A stretch of 64,000 nucleotides of DNA from Lujinxingia sediminis (GTDB lineage Bacteria > Myxococcota_A > Bradymonadia > Bradymonadales > Bradymonadaceae): positions 62,001 through 126,000 of the forward strand of contig NZ_SADD01000005.1 of NCBI RefSeq assembly GCF_004005565.1, written 5' to 3'. Under the pieces are notes generated by a model. The model saw only the letters and a list, made by a program, of their open reading frames with translations, had not been told where the DNA came from and did not search any database. Of this stretch, positions 7,697 through 15,601 are shown piece after piece. Numbering within the stretch: position 1 is the stretch's first letter; each line of letters begins with the position of its first letter. Position numbers and translations under genes: made by a program.

Positions 7697-8647
7697 TCAG
7701 GTCAGCAGGGTGAGGCGTCCCAGATCGGCGTTGAGTTCGGCCGGAGCTCCCATGGGCAGCGCCAGGTTGGGGCTGCGGTGACCCACCGGTGCGCCGGCCA
7801 CCACCGGGCAATCAAACTCGCTGGCGAGCATGGCCAGAAACGCGTCGGTGCCCTCGTCGTCGACGTAGACCCCGGCCGCGTCGCTGAAATCGCCCAGTAC
7901 CAATCCGGCGATGCGCTGGCCCTTGAGCGAATGTCGCAGCGCCGTGAAAAGTCGGTCGATGCGGTAGTCGACCTCCCCGACATCTTCGACCACGAGGATC
8001 GCATCGTCGAGCGAGGGGCAATAGTCGGTGGCGAGCTGGTGCACGAGCACGCAGAGGTTACCGCCGAGAAGTCGGCCCTGCGCGCGGCCGGGGCGCACGG
8101 TGCGCAACCCCTCCAGACGCCAATCGCGCTTTTTTTCGCCAAAGAGCAGCGCCCGCAAATGCTCGATGGAGCGATGGGAATCGTCGCGATGCAGCGCAAA
8201 GCTCTTAACCACCGGACCATGCCAGGTCTGAAGCCTTAAGTTACCCGCCAGGTGCAGGTGCAGCGCCGTGATGTCGCTAAACCCGACCAGGTGGCGGGGG
8301 TGCGCGCGAACATCGAGTTCGTTGAGGAGTGGGAGGATGCGCTGCGAGCCGAACCCTCCGCGGGAGCAAAAGAGCGCGCGGCACTCCGGGTCACGCCAGG
8401 CGTTAAGGAAGGCCGCGGCCCGCGCCTCATCGTCGCCGGCAAGATAGTCGGCACCAGGGCGGCGAGCGTAGACGGCGTCATCGATCACCACGTCAAGCCC
8501 CCAGGCGCGCAGCGTGGCCAGCCCCTCTTCGAGGAGCTGTGGAATCACCGGGCCTGCCGGGCTGACCACATGCACCCGATCGCCGGGGCGCAGCGGGGCA
8601 GGGTGGACGAGGTGTAAAGCGGAGGTTTCAGTGAACGTCGAAGTCAC
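7697..8647 (-). CDS. ldcA: LD-carboxypeptidase (peptidase S66 / LdcA-MccF family)
   Basis: S66 enzymes remove the terminal D-Ala from tetrapeptides during murein recycling in the cytoplasm; MccF-type members cleave microcin C. The N-terminal half has the oxyanion-region SRGGFGSQR and the nucleophile motif GFSDIT (Ser124). The C-terminal half contains VVEDVGEVDYRIDR (Glu) and APVGHRSPN (His), completing a Ser-Glu-His triad. The length of 316 residues is typical. The start GTG overlaps the stop of the DUF3108 gene by 4 nt (GTGA), so translation is coupled. Context suggests peptidoglycan recycling. Confidence 0.88.
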   Translation of the reverse strand: MTSTFTETSALHLVHPAPLRPGDRVHVVSPAGPVIPQLLEEGLATLRAWGLDVVIDDAVYARRPGADYLAGDDEARAAAFLNAWRDPECRALFCSRGGFGSQRILPLLNELDVRAHPRHLVGFSDITALHLHLAGNLRLQTWHGPVVKSFALHRDDSHRSIEHLRALLFGEKKRDWRLEGLRTVRPGRAQGRLLGGNLCVLVHQLATDYCPSLDDAILVVEDVGEVDYRIDRLFTALRHSLKGQRIAGLVLGDFSDAAGVYVDDEGTDAFLAMLASEFDCPVVAGAPVGHRSPNLALPMGAPAELNADLGRLTLLT

Positions 8648-9603
8648 GCGCCGGTTCCGGGTTTGTAGTGGATCAAAACGGCCTCGCCGGCCCCCAGAGG
8701 GGTGTTTATGGTGACGCGGACCGGAATGAAGTTGGCGTCTCGGCTCAGCCAGAGGCTGCCGGTGTGACGGGAGGACTCCCGCAGCGAAACTGCAGGGGCG
8801 GCCACCTCGCCAGCCTCGTCGTCTACGCCGCCGTGCTCAGCGTCCATGATATGGCGTGCGAAGTCGAGGCGGTAGGTATGAAACCAGCCCAGCGGGGTCA
8901 GGATGTCTTCGCGGGCAACAACGTCGACATCAAGCCGACTTAAGAGCCAGCCGTCGTAGATGTAGAACTCAAAGGCGTCTCCCACGTTCAGCTCCCCCTG
9001 GCCGCGAAGCTCATAGAGCCAGGTGAGCATATCGTGGGTGGTGTCGGGAATGGTGGCCCGAAAACGCATGCTACGATCTTCGCGCAGCCGTTCCACCCGC
9101 GCCTCAAAGCCGGGATGGCGGTAGTCGACGTTATAGACGCGGGTCTGACCGCGCTCCTCGAAGTGTTTTTCGGTGCGCAGCGGGCGCATCGTGGTCGGGT
9201 CGAGGTAGGTGTTGGCGCGGTCGTGCAAGGGATAGACCGCATGAAAGAAGCCACGGGACTGAGCGGTTCCACTTAATGGCACGTACTGTCGCCCCTGATG
9301 GCGTCGAAGCTCGCCGGTGCGAAGTCCGGCGCGCATGGCTTCGGCGTCGTTGACACGTACCGAGTAAAAGAGCTCCTCCTGTTGCCAGCGAAACGTCCGG
9401 GGGCGCATCACCTGCGGTGCGTCCACCTCGACCAGGGGCTCCTGCAGGGAGGCGCGTAGTTCGGCGCGCTCCACCTGCTCGGTCGGTACTGTTTTTGTCG
9501 GTCGCCGGGCCTCGGCCGCCGCCGGAGCGCCGACGTTGAGCGCCAGCGCGGCCAGCGCGACGAGGGCCAGGCGGACATGAATTCGGGGCGTGGAAGCGTT
9601 CAT
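8644..9603 (-). CDS. Secreted DUF3108-family protein
   Basis: A 319-residue protein with an N-terminal signal peptide (hydrophobic ALVALAALALNVGAPAAA, cleavage near AEA). The remainder shows the DUF3108 layout: FRWQQEELFYSVRVNDAEAM, then HDRANTYLDPTTMRPLRTEKHFEE split by short linkers, and late LWLSRDANFIPVRVTIN. DUF3108 proteins are periplasmic, predicted beta-rich, and of unknown function. It heads the operon with LdcA, serine hydrolase and SuhB-like genes. Confidence 0.75.
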   Translation of the reverse strand: MNASTPRIHVRLALVALAALALNVGAPAAAEARRPTKTVPTEQVERAELRASLQEPLVEVDAPQVMRPRTFRWQQEELFYSVRVNDAEAMRAGLRTGELRRHQGRQYVPLSGTAQSRGFFHAVYPLHDRANTYLDPTTMRPLRTEKHFEERGQTRVYNVDYRHPGFEARVERLREDRSMRFRATIPDTTHDMLTWLYELRGQGELNVGDAFEFYIYDGWLLSRLDVDVVAREDILTPLGWFHTYRLDFARHIMDAEHGGVDDEAGEVAAPAVSLRESSRHTGSLWLSRDANFIPVRVTINTPLGAGEAVLIHYKPGTGA

Positions 9604-9855
9604 CTCAGGAGCCGGGGCGAGGGAGGTTCAGAGCCATTACCATAACTGAGACGGTCAACAGGATCATTTCTTCATCAAAGCTCGTCACCACCGAAGGGAG
9701 AGACAGCACCGAGCGTTGCGGGTTGCCCCGCACTTTGGCGCTCTCCATGACCGCTGCGAGGCAGGTCGCCGGGTTGTCGGCTATACCACATCATGATAGG
9801 GGCGTGGGTTTGCCCCGTTGCCCGGGGGCCACCCCCGACACATCTGGAAGAGCGA

Positions 9856-11859
9856 ATGAGCGAGCCTCAAGAATACGTCGTCACACATCGCCAGCGCCTG
9901 GAGGCGCACCTGGGGGAGTTCAGCTCGCGCCAGCGCACGCGCATGGCCGAGATCTACGGCGTTGACGAAAACACCCCGGAGGCCATTGCGACCGCCTGGT
10001 TGAGCGATCCGGAGCGCTTCGCCGAGGTGGTCGAGGAGCACGTTCCCGCCGGGAGCGCCTGGCGTGTGCTCGAGGAGCTTGTGCTGGAGCACGATATCGG
10101 GTTGTCGATCGGCTGGGCAACGATTCGTTCCCGCCAGATCTTGCAGCGGCTGGGCATCGCCAAAACGCGTCGCTCCGAGGAGGGCGATCTGTGGGCGGTG
10201 ATCCCCGGCGCCATCGCCGCGATGCTCGCCAGACGCATTCAAGGGCAACGCCCCTCGCTGATCATGCTGCTGGGACGCGTCAGCGATGAGGAGATCGCGC
10301 GCCTGGAGGCGCTCTACGGCGTGGACTCGGAGGGCTCTCGCATTGAGCGGGTGCTGCGTCTGGCCGAGACGTTTGAGCAGCCCGACACCGTAGCGCAGAT
10401 GGTGGAGTCGCTCCCCAACCAGGACTGGATCGGGGATGCCATGATGGTGCTGGAGCTCGGAGGGGTGTGCTACTGGCAGCAGATCTACGGCTATGACCTC
10501 GATCCGACCTGGGGAGAAGCGCCGGATGAGAAGATCGTCCCGCTGATGCGCACCCAGGACCGCCAGCATCAACAGGACGTGGCCGAACATCTTCTGCAGG
10601 CCGGGGTACTCTTTCGTTTCGACGATCCGGTCTTGCATGTGCCGATGGTTGCGGTGCCCGAGGAGCTCTGGCGCGAATTGTGGACGCTCGGCCGCCGCTG
10701 GCTTTTCGACTGGATTGCCCAGAGCTTTTATGACTTGAGCGACCAGGGGGCCCGCCGCGCCATCACACCCGCGCCGGTTGATCTGCAGGCGGTGCTCAAG
10801 TGGTTGGCGTTGGAGCTCGACCGCGAGCCCCTGGCGTTGAGCAAGGGCGGGAACTTCAACGAGGCCAGCGTCGCCCGGCTCGACGCCATCAGCGAGGCCC
10901 CGGTCAACTGGGAGGCGGTGGTCAGTCTGGCGACCGAAGCGCGCATCTTCCGTGCTAAAAAAGGGAGGCTGGAGCGGGGCGTGGAGTTTGAGCTGATGCT
11001 CGACGTGCCTCGTCGACGCTTCGCCCGCGAACTTCTGCTGGAATGGGTCGTTGGCTACTCCGGGGAGCGCGCCGACCGCCTGATGGCGGAGGCCATCGGG
11101 CTTGATGACCTCTGGCGGCGCGACGCGATTTATCAGCTGCGCCAGAACGACGAGATGGTACCGCGCTGGATGACCGGCACCGGTGTCCCCACCCACGAGA
11201 CCGGTGGAGGCTGGCTGCGAGGTGCCGGTGAGGGGTCCACCGACGCGGTGATCTTTGAGGCCGGGCTGGTCATGGGCTTTGGCATCGCGCTGAAGATGAC
11301 CTGGCTTGACCTTGTAAGCCTGCTGGAGCCGGAGCGCTGGTACACGCTGGATTCGCTTGTGGAGATGCTTCAGTGCACCGCCGCAGCGACGATGTTCAGC
11401 CAGCTGGGCATGGTGCTCGAACATCAGCACTCCACGGTGTACCTGCCCTACCAGCGCGCGAGCTTTTTTATGGACACCTACCACGGGCCGAAGTTCCGGG
11501 AGTGGCTTGAGGCGATCCTCGACGAGCTGCTGGTGCCGCTGGGCGCAGCCCAGCGCAGTGAGGGGGGCGATCTGGTGTACCTGGATACGCGTCAGCTGCG
11601 CATTGAGTCGCCGGCGGGCTGGCCGGAGGAGCATCGCGCCGAGATCATTCAGGAAATCCTCGGTGATGAGGAAGTCGTCTTTGATCTGCCCGCCCAGGGG
11701 GGGCCGGAGCTACGCAGTGTCAGCCTGATCGAGGAGGCCCAGCCGGCACGTGTGAGCGTGGCCGAGCCTTTGAAGACCCTGCGCGGGCTGGTCGGTGACC
11801 GTCGCGTGGCGCGTTTTGACGGGCGCTTCCTGGAGCTTGTCGGCGGCGACGCTGAATAA
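9856..11859 (+). CDS. Large cytoplasmic protein of unknown function (667 aa), possible XPB/Ssl2-like winged-helix repeats
   Basis: Acidic protein without signal peptide or membrane segments. Two internal segments look alike: RMAEIYGVDENTPEAIATAWL near the N-terminus and RLEALYGVDSEGSRIERVL near residue 150. A later part, LKWLALELDREPLALSKGGNF, resembles the helix-turn-strand pattern of the XPB/Ssl2-like helicase-associated domain (PF13625), which is found in several unassigned bacterial proteins. No helicase Walker motif is present. The ATG at 9856 follows GGAAG. It ends three bases from the stop of the convergent CDF gene, so the two transcripts must overlap. Function unknown; the domain assignment is tentative. 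Confidence 0.7.
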   Translation: MSEPQEYVVTHRQRLEAHLGEFSSRQRTRMAEIYGVDENTPEAIATAWLSDPERFAEVVEEHVPAGSAWRVLEELVLEHDIGLSIGWATIRSRQILQRLGIAKTRRSEEGDLWAVIPGAIAAMLARRIQGQRPSLIMLLGRVSDEEIARLEALYGVDSEGSRIERVLRLAETFEQPDTVAQMVESLPNQDWIGDAMMVLELGGVCYWQQIYGYDLDPTWGEAPDEKIVPLMRTQDRQHQQDVAEHLLQAGVLFRFDDPVLHVPMVAVPEELWRELWTLGRRWLFDWIAQSFYDLSDQGARRAITPAPVDLQAVLKWLALELDREPLALSKGGNFNEASVARLDAISEAPVNWEAVVSLATEARIFRAKKGRLERGVEFELMLDVPRRRFARELLLEWVVGYSGERADRLMAEAIGLDDLWRRDAIYQLRQNDEMVPRWMTGTGVPTHETGGGWLRGAGEGSTDAVIFEAGLVMGFGIALKMTWLDLVSLLEPERWYTLDSLVEMLQCTAAATMFSQLGMVLEHQHSTVYLPYQRASFFMDTYHGPKFREWLEAILDELLVPLGAAQRSEGGDLVYLDTRQLRIESPAGWPEEHRAEIIQEILGDEEVVFDLPAQGGPELRSVSLIEEAQPARVSVAEPLKTLRGLVGDRRVARFDGRFLELVGGDAE

Positions 11860-11862
11860 GTC

Positions 11863-12786
11863 TCAGACCAGGTTGTCCGGCACGTCCTCATAATGCACGG
11901 GGTGGTGCGGTTCGAGCTGAATGAGGACGTCTTCAAGCTCGCTGAAGCGCGCATGAAGGCGCGCTTTGATCTCCAGAAGTACCTCGCCGGCCTGCTCCAT
12001 CTTCATGTCCGGATCGACGGTGACGTGAAGATCCAGATGGACTGAGCCGGGCATCCCGCGGCTGCGCACGTAGTGGCAGGAACGCACCTCGGAGTGGGTG
12101 CCGACGACCTCGCGGATGGCGTCGGCGTCGAGCAGAGCGGCGTCGACCAGCACGATCATTCCATCGCGAAGGACGCGGTAGGCGGTCATTCCGATAAAGA
12201 GCATCACGGCCAGCGCCGCAAAGATATCTCCCGAGGGGATGCCCTGCCGCACCAGTACAAGGCCAATGAGCACGGCGATGCCCGCCAGGGCATCGGAGAA
12301 GGTGTGGGCTGCATCGCTGGCCAGAATCATTGAATCGTAGCGTTTCGCCGCGCGTTTCTCATACCAGCTGATGACAAAGCTCGTGGCGATGGCCACACCG
12401 ATCACGCCGAATGCCGCCGGGCTGACCTGGGGGGAGGCCGCGCCGGTGGCCGCGGCCCACACCCCACGGCCCACCTCCAGCAACCCCAGAAGGATCATCA
12501 TCCCGATGGCCATGCTCGCGGCCACCTCCAGCTTCTGGTGTCCGTAAGGGTGCTCGCGGTCCGGGGGAAGTGTGGCCATGCCCAGCGCAATCAACCCGAT
12601 GACGTTGGAGAGGGCGTCGAAGAAGGAGTGGAAGCCATCGGCCTGCATGCTCACGATGTTGGCGTGGTAACCCCAGGCGAGTTTGCCCACGGCCACGAGC
12701 AGGTTAGCGGCCAGGGTGAAGATGAGCACGCGGCGCACCGCGCGGTGGTTGTTGCTGCGACTGACCTCTGGCGTCGATGCACACAT
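11863..12786 (-). CDS. Cation diffusion facilitator (Zn2+/Fe2+/Mn2+ efflux)
   Basis: A CDF transporter that exports divalent metals by proton antiport. Six transmembrane helices occupy residues about 15-210, followed by a cytoplasmic ferredoxin-like domain. The A-site residues are visible: Asp50, His53 and Asp57 in ADGFHSFFD, and Asp158, His161 and Asp165 in SDAAHTFSD. A His/Asp pattern in the first helix is associated with zinc or manganese members; the metal is not determined. It lies 21 bases after the mannose-1-phosphate guanylyltransferase gene and is last in the operon. Confidence 0.88.
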   Translation of the reverse strand: MCASTPEVSRSNNHRAVRRVLIFTLAANLLVAVGKLAWGYHANIVSMQADGFHSFFDALSNVIGLIALGMATLPPDREHPYGHQKLEVAASMAIGMMILLGLLEVGRGVWAAATGAASPQVSPAAFGVIGVAIATSFVISWYEKRAAKRYDSMILASDAAHTFSDALAGIAVLIGLVLVRQGIPSGDIFAALAVMLFIGMTAYRVLRDGMIVLVDAALLDADAIREVVGTHSEVRSCHYVRSRGMPGSVHLDLHVTVDPDMKMEQAGEVLLEIKARLHARFSELEDVLIQLEPHHPVHYEDVPDNLV

Positions 12787-12807
12787 GGGGACTCCGGCCG
12801 AAAGGCT

Positions 12808-13887
12808 CTACAGAAGATCGTTGCGACCTTTGCGCTTGAGCGCGTCCACAAGCTCTCGCACCCGCTGGGCGCGCTCCCGAGGCAGCACCAGAAGCGCATC
12901 GGGGGTGTCGACCACCACAAGGCCCTCGATGCCGCTCATCGCAATGAGGCGATCGCTTCCCGCGCTGAGCACCACCGAATCCTTGACCTCGTCGAGCACC
13001 GCCTCGGCGCGCACCACGTTGCCCCGGTCGTCGGTGGCGCTGACCTCGTCGAGTGCCGCCCAGTGGCCGACATCCGACCAGCGAAAGAGTGCCGGGATGA
13101 CCTCGACCTTCGCCGCTCCCTCCATCACCGCGTAGTCGATGGAGATGGACGCGGCCTTATCAAACGCCTCGGCGATGATCGCCGCATCGCTCGCCCCGCT
13201 GCGACGCACCGGTTCAAAGGCGCGCAGAAGTTCAGGCTGCTGGCGTTCAAGTTCCGACCACAGTGTGGAGGGGCGCAGCACGAACATCCCGGAGTTCCAT
13301 ACAAAACGCCCCGACGTCACATAGTCGCGGGCGGTGGCCAGGTCGGGCTTTTCGACAAAGCGCCGCACCCCAAGCGCCACCGGCCCCTGGCCGGGTGCGC
13401 TGTCGATTGAGCCCTCGCTCTCGATGTAGCCGTAGCCGGTTTCAGGCCGGGTGGGTGGCACGCCCAGGGTGACAATGGCTCCCTGGCGCGCGCGCTCGTC
13501 GGCGAGCTGCAAGCAGGCCTCAAAGGCCTCCTGACCGCCGATGAAGTGGTCGGAGGGAAAGACAGCGATGGGATCATCGCCGGCGATGGCCTCGGCGCGC
13601 GCGGCTGCCAGGGCGATGGCCGGCGCGGTGTTGCGGGCCCGGGGCTCCACGACCAGCTCCAGCCCTTCGGTGCCCAGGTTTCGGAGCGCCTCGGAGGTGG
13701 GCTCGACATGATGTTGGCCGAGCACCAGGAGGGCGCGACCCTGTTCGTCAAGGCCTGCAATCCGATCGAAGGTCTCGGCGATCATCGGTCGGTCGCCCCA
13801 CAGGGCAATCAGCTGTTTGGGGCGCGCGCGACGGCTCAGCGGCCAGAAGCGGGTGCCGGAGCCGCCGGCTAAGATGACTGGAATCAT
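12808..13887 (-). CDS. manC: Mannose-1-phosphate guanylyltransferase
   Basis: Makes GDP-mannose from mannose-1-phosphate and GTP for surface polysaccharide. The nucleotidyltransferase signature LAGGSGTRFWPLSR (residues 6-19), followed by PKQ, is intact. FPSDHFIG and FVEKP match the GMP family. The length of 359 residues corresponds to the monofunctional enzyme without the phosphomannose isomerase domain of ManC/AlgA. The start ATG lies 72 bases after the HAMP/PAS gene. No other GDP-sugar gene is nearby. Confidence 0.88.
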   Translation of the reverse strand: MIPVILAGGSGTRFWPLSRRARPKQLIALWGDRPMIAETFDRIAGLDEQGRALLVLGQHHVEPTSEALRNLGTEGLELVVEPRARNTAPAIALAAARAEAIAGDDPIAVFPSDHFIGGQEAFEACLQLADERARQGAIVTLGVPPTRPETGYGYIESEGSIDSAPGQGPVALGVRRFVEKPDLATARDYVTSGRFVWNSGMFVLRPSTLWSELERQQPELLRAFEPVRRSGASDAAIIAEAFDKAASISIDYAVMEGAAKVEVIPALFRWSDVGHWAALDEVSATDDRGNVVRAEAVLDEVKDSVVLSAGSDRLIAMSGIEGLVVVDTPDALLVLPRERAQRVRELVDALKRKGRNDLL

Positions 13888-13959
13888 GATGAACCTGAAC
13901 TGTGCGTGCGGGAAGGATCGGCGGCGGCCACGATAGCCATCAATGCCGATAAATCAAGG

Positions 13960-14898
13960 TCAAGCCTCGGCGCTCTCCAGGGTCGCAAGCCAGAGCTCAT
14001 CGGTGAGCTGGCGGCGGCGCCATAGACGCTCATCCTCGGCGAGTTCATCGAGGTGCTTGAGCTGCGCCCGCGCCTCATCGGGAAGATCGAGGGCGGCGCG
14101 ACTGGTCGCCAGCACCTGGCCCGAGCGATCGAGCAGCGCGCTGGGAGTGGCGGAATCGTCGAGCAGGGCGATGGCCAGTCGCCGCTCACCATCACCCAGC
14201 ATCGAGGGCCTGGGCGAGGGCGTGGCCTCGGTTTTCGTCGTGCCACCGTGGCGAAGGCGTTGATGCTCATCGAGCAGGGTGTTCATACAGCGGGCGGTAT
14301 CTCTAAACTCCGGCGGGGGCTCATCGAGGTGAACCCGACGCAGAAGATCACCGCTGGAAAAGGCGCGCGCGGTGGCCTGGAAGTCCTCGGCCGGCTCCAC
14401 GATGCGGTGCAGGAGCCGGCGCGCAAAGACAAGGCCCAGAAAAACGCTGACAACTCCCAGGATCATCGCCGCCCAGGCCCCGGAGATGCCCATGCGTTTG
14501 GCGCGCTCGTCCATGCGCGCCATCGAGTCGTGGTTGATGCTCGCGAGCTCACTGAGCGCGGCGGTGGTCTCGGCGCGAGCCTGCGAATCACCGCGGAGCG
14601 CGGCCTGATGGTAGCGCTCAATGGTGGTGATCGCCGGGCGTTCCTCGGTCTCGGTGATGTTGGTGCTGGCGCGGGTGAACGCCTCGTCAAAGCGTTCCAG
14701 ATCCTCATCGCTGACCGGGGTGTTCCCCAGGATCACGAGCATCTCTTCGACGGCGATGATCGAGTAGGCGTTCTCCTCGATGATCTGCTCGATCGCCGGC
14801 GCCATCCGCGAGAGCAGGCCGATGGCCCCCAGAGAGGTCAAGATCTGCAGGGAGAGCAGGGCGATGAGCAGCGCGGTGATTTCGGTGCGGACGCGCAT
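13960..14898 (-). CDS. Membrane sensor-like protein: periplasmic four-helix region, HAMP, PAS-like; no output domain
   Basis: Residues about 7-29 and about 138-158 are membrane helices. The stretch between is charged and helical, as in chemoreceptor or histidine-kinase sensor domains. After the second helix comes a HAMP-like linker, then a short region about residues 235-312 with LLDDSATPSALLDRSGQVLATSRAAL, reminiscent of a PAS fold. No histidine-kinase, GGDEF or MCP domain follows, so it is an orphan input module. It starts three bases after the TrkA gene, hinting that it regulates or senses with the potassium system. Confidence 0.65.
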   Translation of the reverse strand: MRVRTEITALLIALLSLQILTSLGAIGLLSRMAPAIEQIIEENAYSIIAVEEMLVILGNTPVSDEDLERFDEAFTRASTNITETEERPAITTIERYHQAALRGDSQARAETTAALSELASINHDSMARMDERAKRMGISGAWAAMILGVVSVFLGLVFARRLLHRIVEPAEDFQATARAFSSGDLLRRVHLDEPPPEFRDTARCMNTLLDEHQRLRHGGTTKTEATPSPRPSMLGDGERRLAIALLDDSATPSALLDRSGQVLATSRAALDLPDEARAQLKHLDELAEDERLWRRRQLTDELWLATLESAEA

Positions 14899-14901
14899 GA
14901 C

Positions 14902-15567
14902 TTAGATCCAGTCGACGAGCTTGCGGGCGGCGTCCGAACGGGAGACTACCACCAGAATGTCGTCGCTTTGTAAGACGGTGTCGGGCTCGGGAAGCTGCAC
15001 AACGCCGCGTCCTTCAATGACGCGGCGAATGGCCACGACGTTGACGCCCACGCGGGTGGGAAGTTGCAGCTCTTTGAGGCTGCGGCCCAGCATGGCCTGG
15101 GGCGGGCGAAGTTCGGTCAGGACCAGATCTTCGCCCAGAGGAACTTCTTCGAGCACGCCGCTGTAAAGCATGCGTGTGGCCAGGCGCTCTCCGAAGGCGC
15201 GCTCCGGGTTGACGACCTCGTGGGCGCCGACCAGATGCAGGATCCGCTCGAGAAGCTCGTCGGTGGCGCGGGCGACCACCCGGGAGGCTCCCATCTTGCG
15301 CAGCAAAGCGGTGACCACGATCGCCCCCTCCCGCGACTCGTCGCCGATCGCGCACACGCAGATATCTCGCCGATCAGGCGCCGCGCGCGCCAGGGCTTCC
15401 TCGTCCATGGCGTTGAAGCAGGCGGCCTCGGCGGCAAAACTTGCGGCCTGCTGCACAAGGTCGTCTTTGGTATCGACTGCCAGGACGTCGACGCCCTGGC
15501 CAGTCAGCGAGCGGGCCAGGGCCATGCCGAATTGTCCCAGCCCGATGATCAGAGCCTGCTTTGCCAT
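14902..15567 (-). CDS. trkA: TrkA/KtrA-type potassium uptake regulatory subunit
   Basis: A cytosolic RCK protein that binds NAD(H)/ATP and gates the TrkH/KtrB channel. The Rossmann motif GLGQFG lies at residues 9-14, with acidic VDTKDD at the second strand end. The C-terminal half has the RCK_C pattern LKELQLPTRVGVNVVAIRR. The length of 221 residues equals the single-RCK KtrA form rather than the doubled TrkA of enterobacteria. It follows trkH at a 34-base gap, and the pair forms a complete K+ uptake system. Confidence 0.9.
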   Translation of the reverse strand: MAKQALIIGLGQFGMALARSLTGQGVDVLAVDTKDDLVQQAASFAAEAACFNAMDEEALARAAPDRRDICVCAIGDESREGAIVVTALLRKMGASRVVARATDELLERILHLVGAHEVVNPERAFGERLATRMLYSGVLEEVPLGEDLVLTELRPPQAMLGRSLKELQLPTRVGVNVVAIRRVIEGRGVVQLPEPDTVLQSDDILVVVSRSDAARKLVDWI

Positions 15568-15601
15568 AGGAGTTTCACTGCGCGGGGTACGAAAGGGTCA
15601 G

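Noticed and set aside
9781-11634. Minus-strand 617-codon open frame
   Set aside because: Shadow of the 667-residue plus-strand gene, which has a ribosome site and normal composition.
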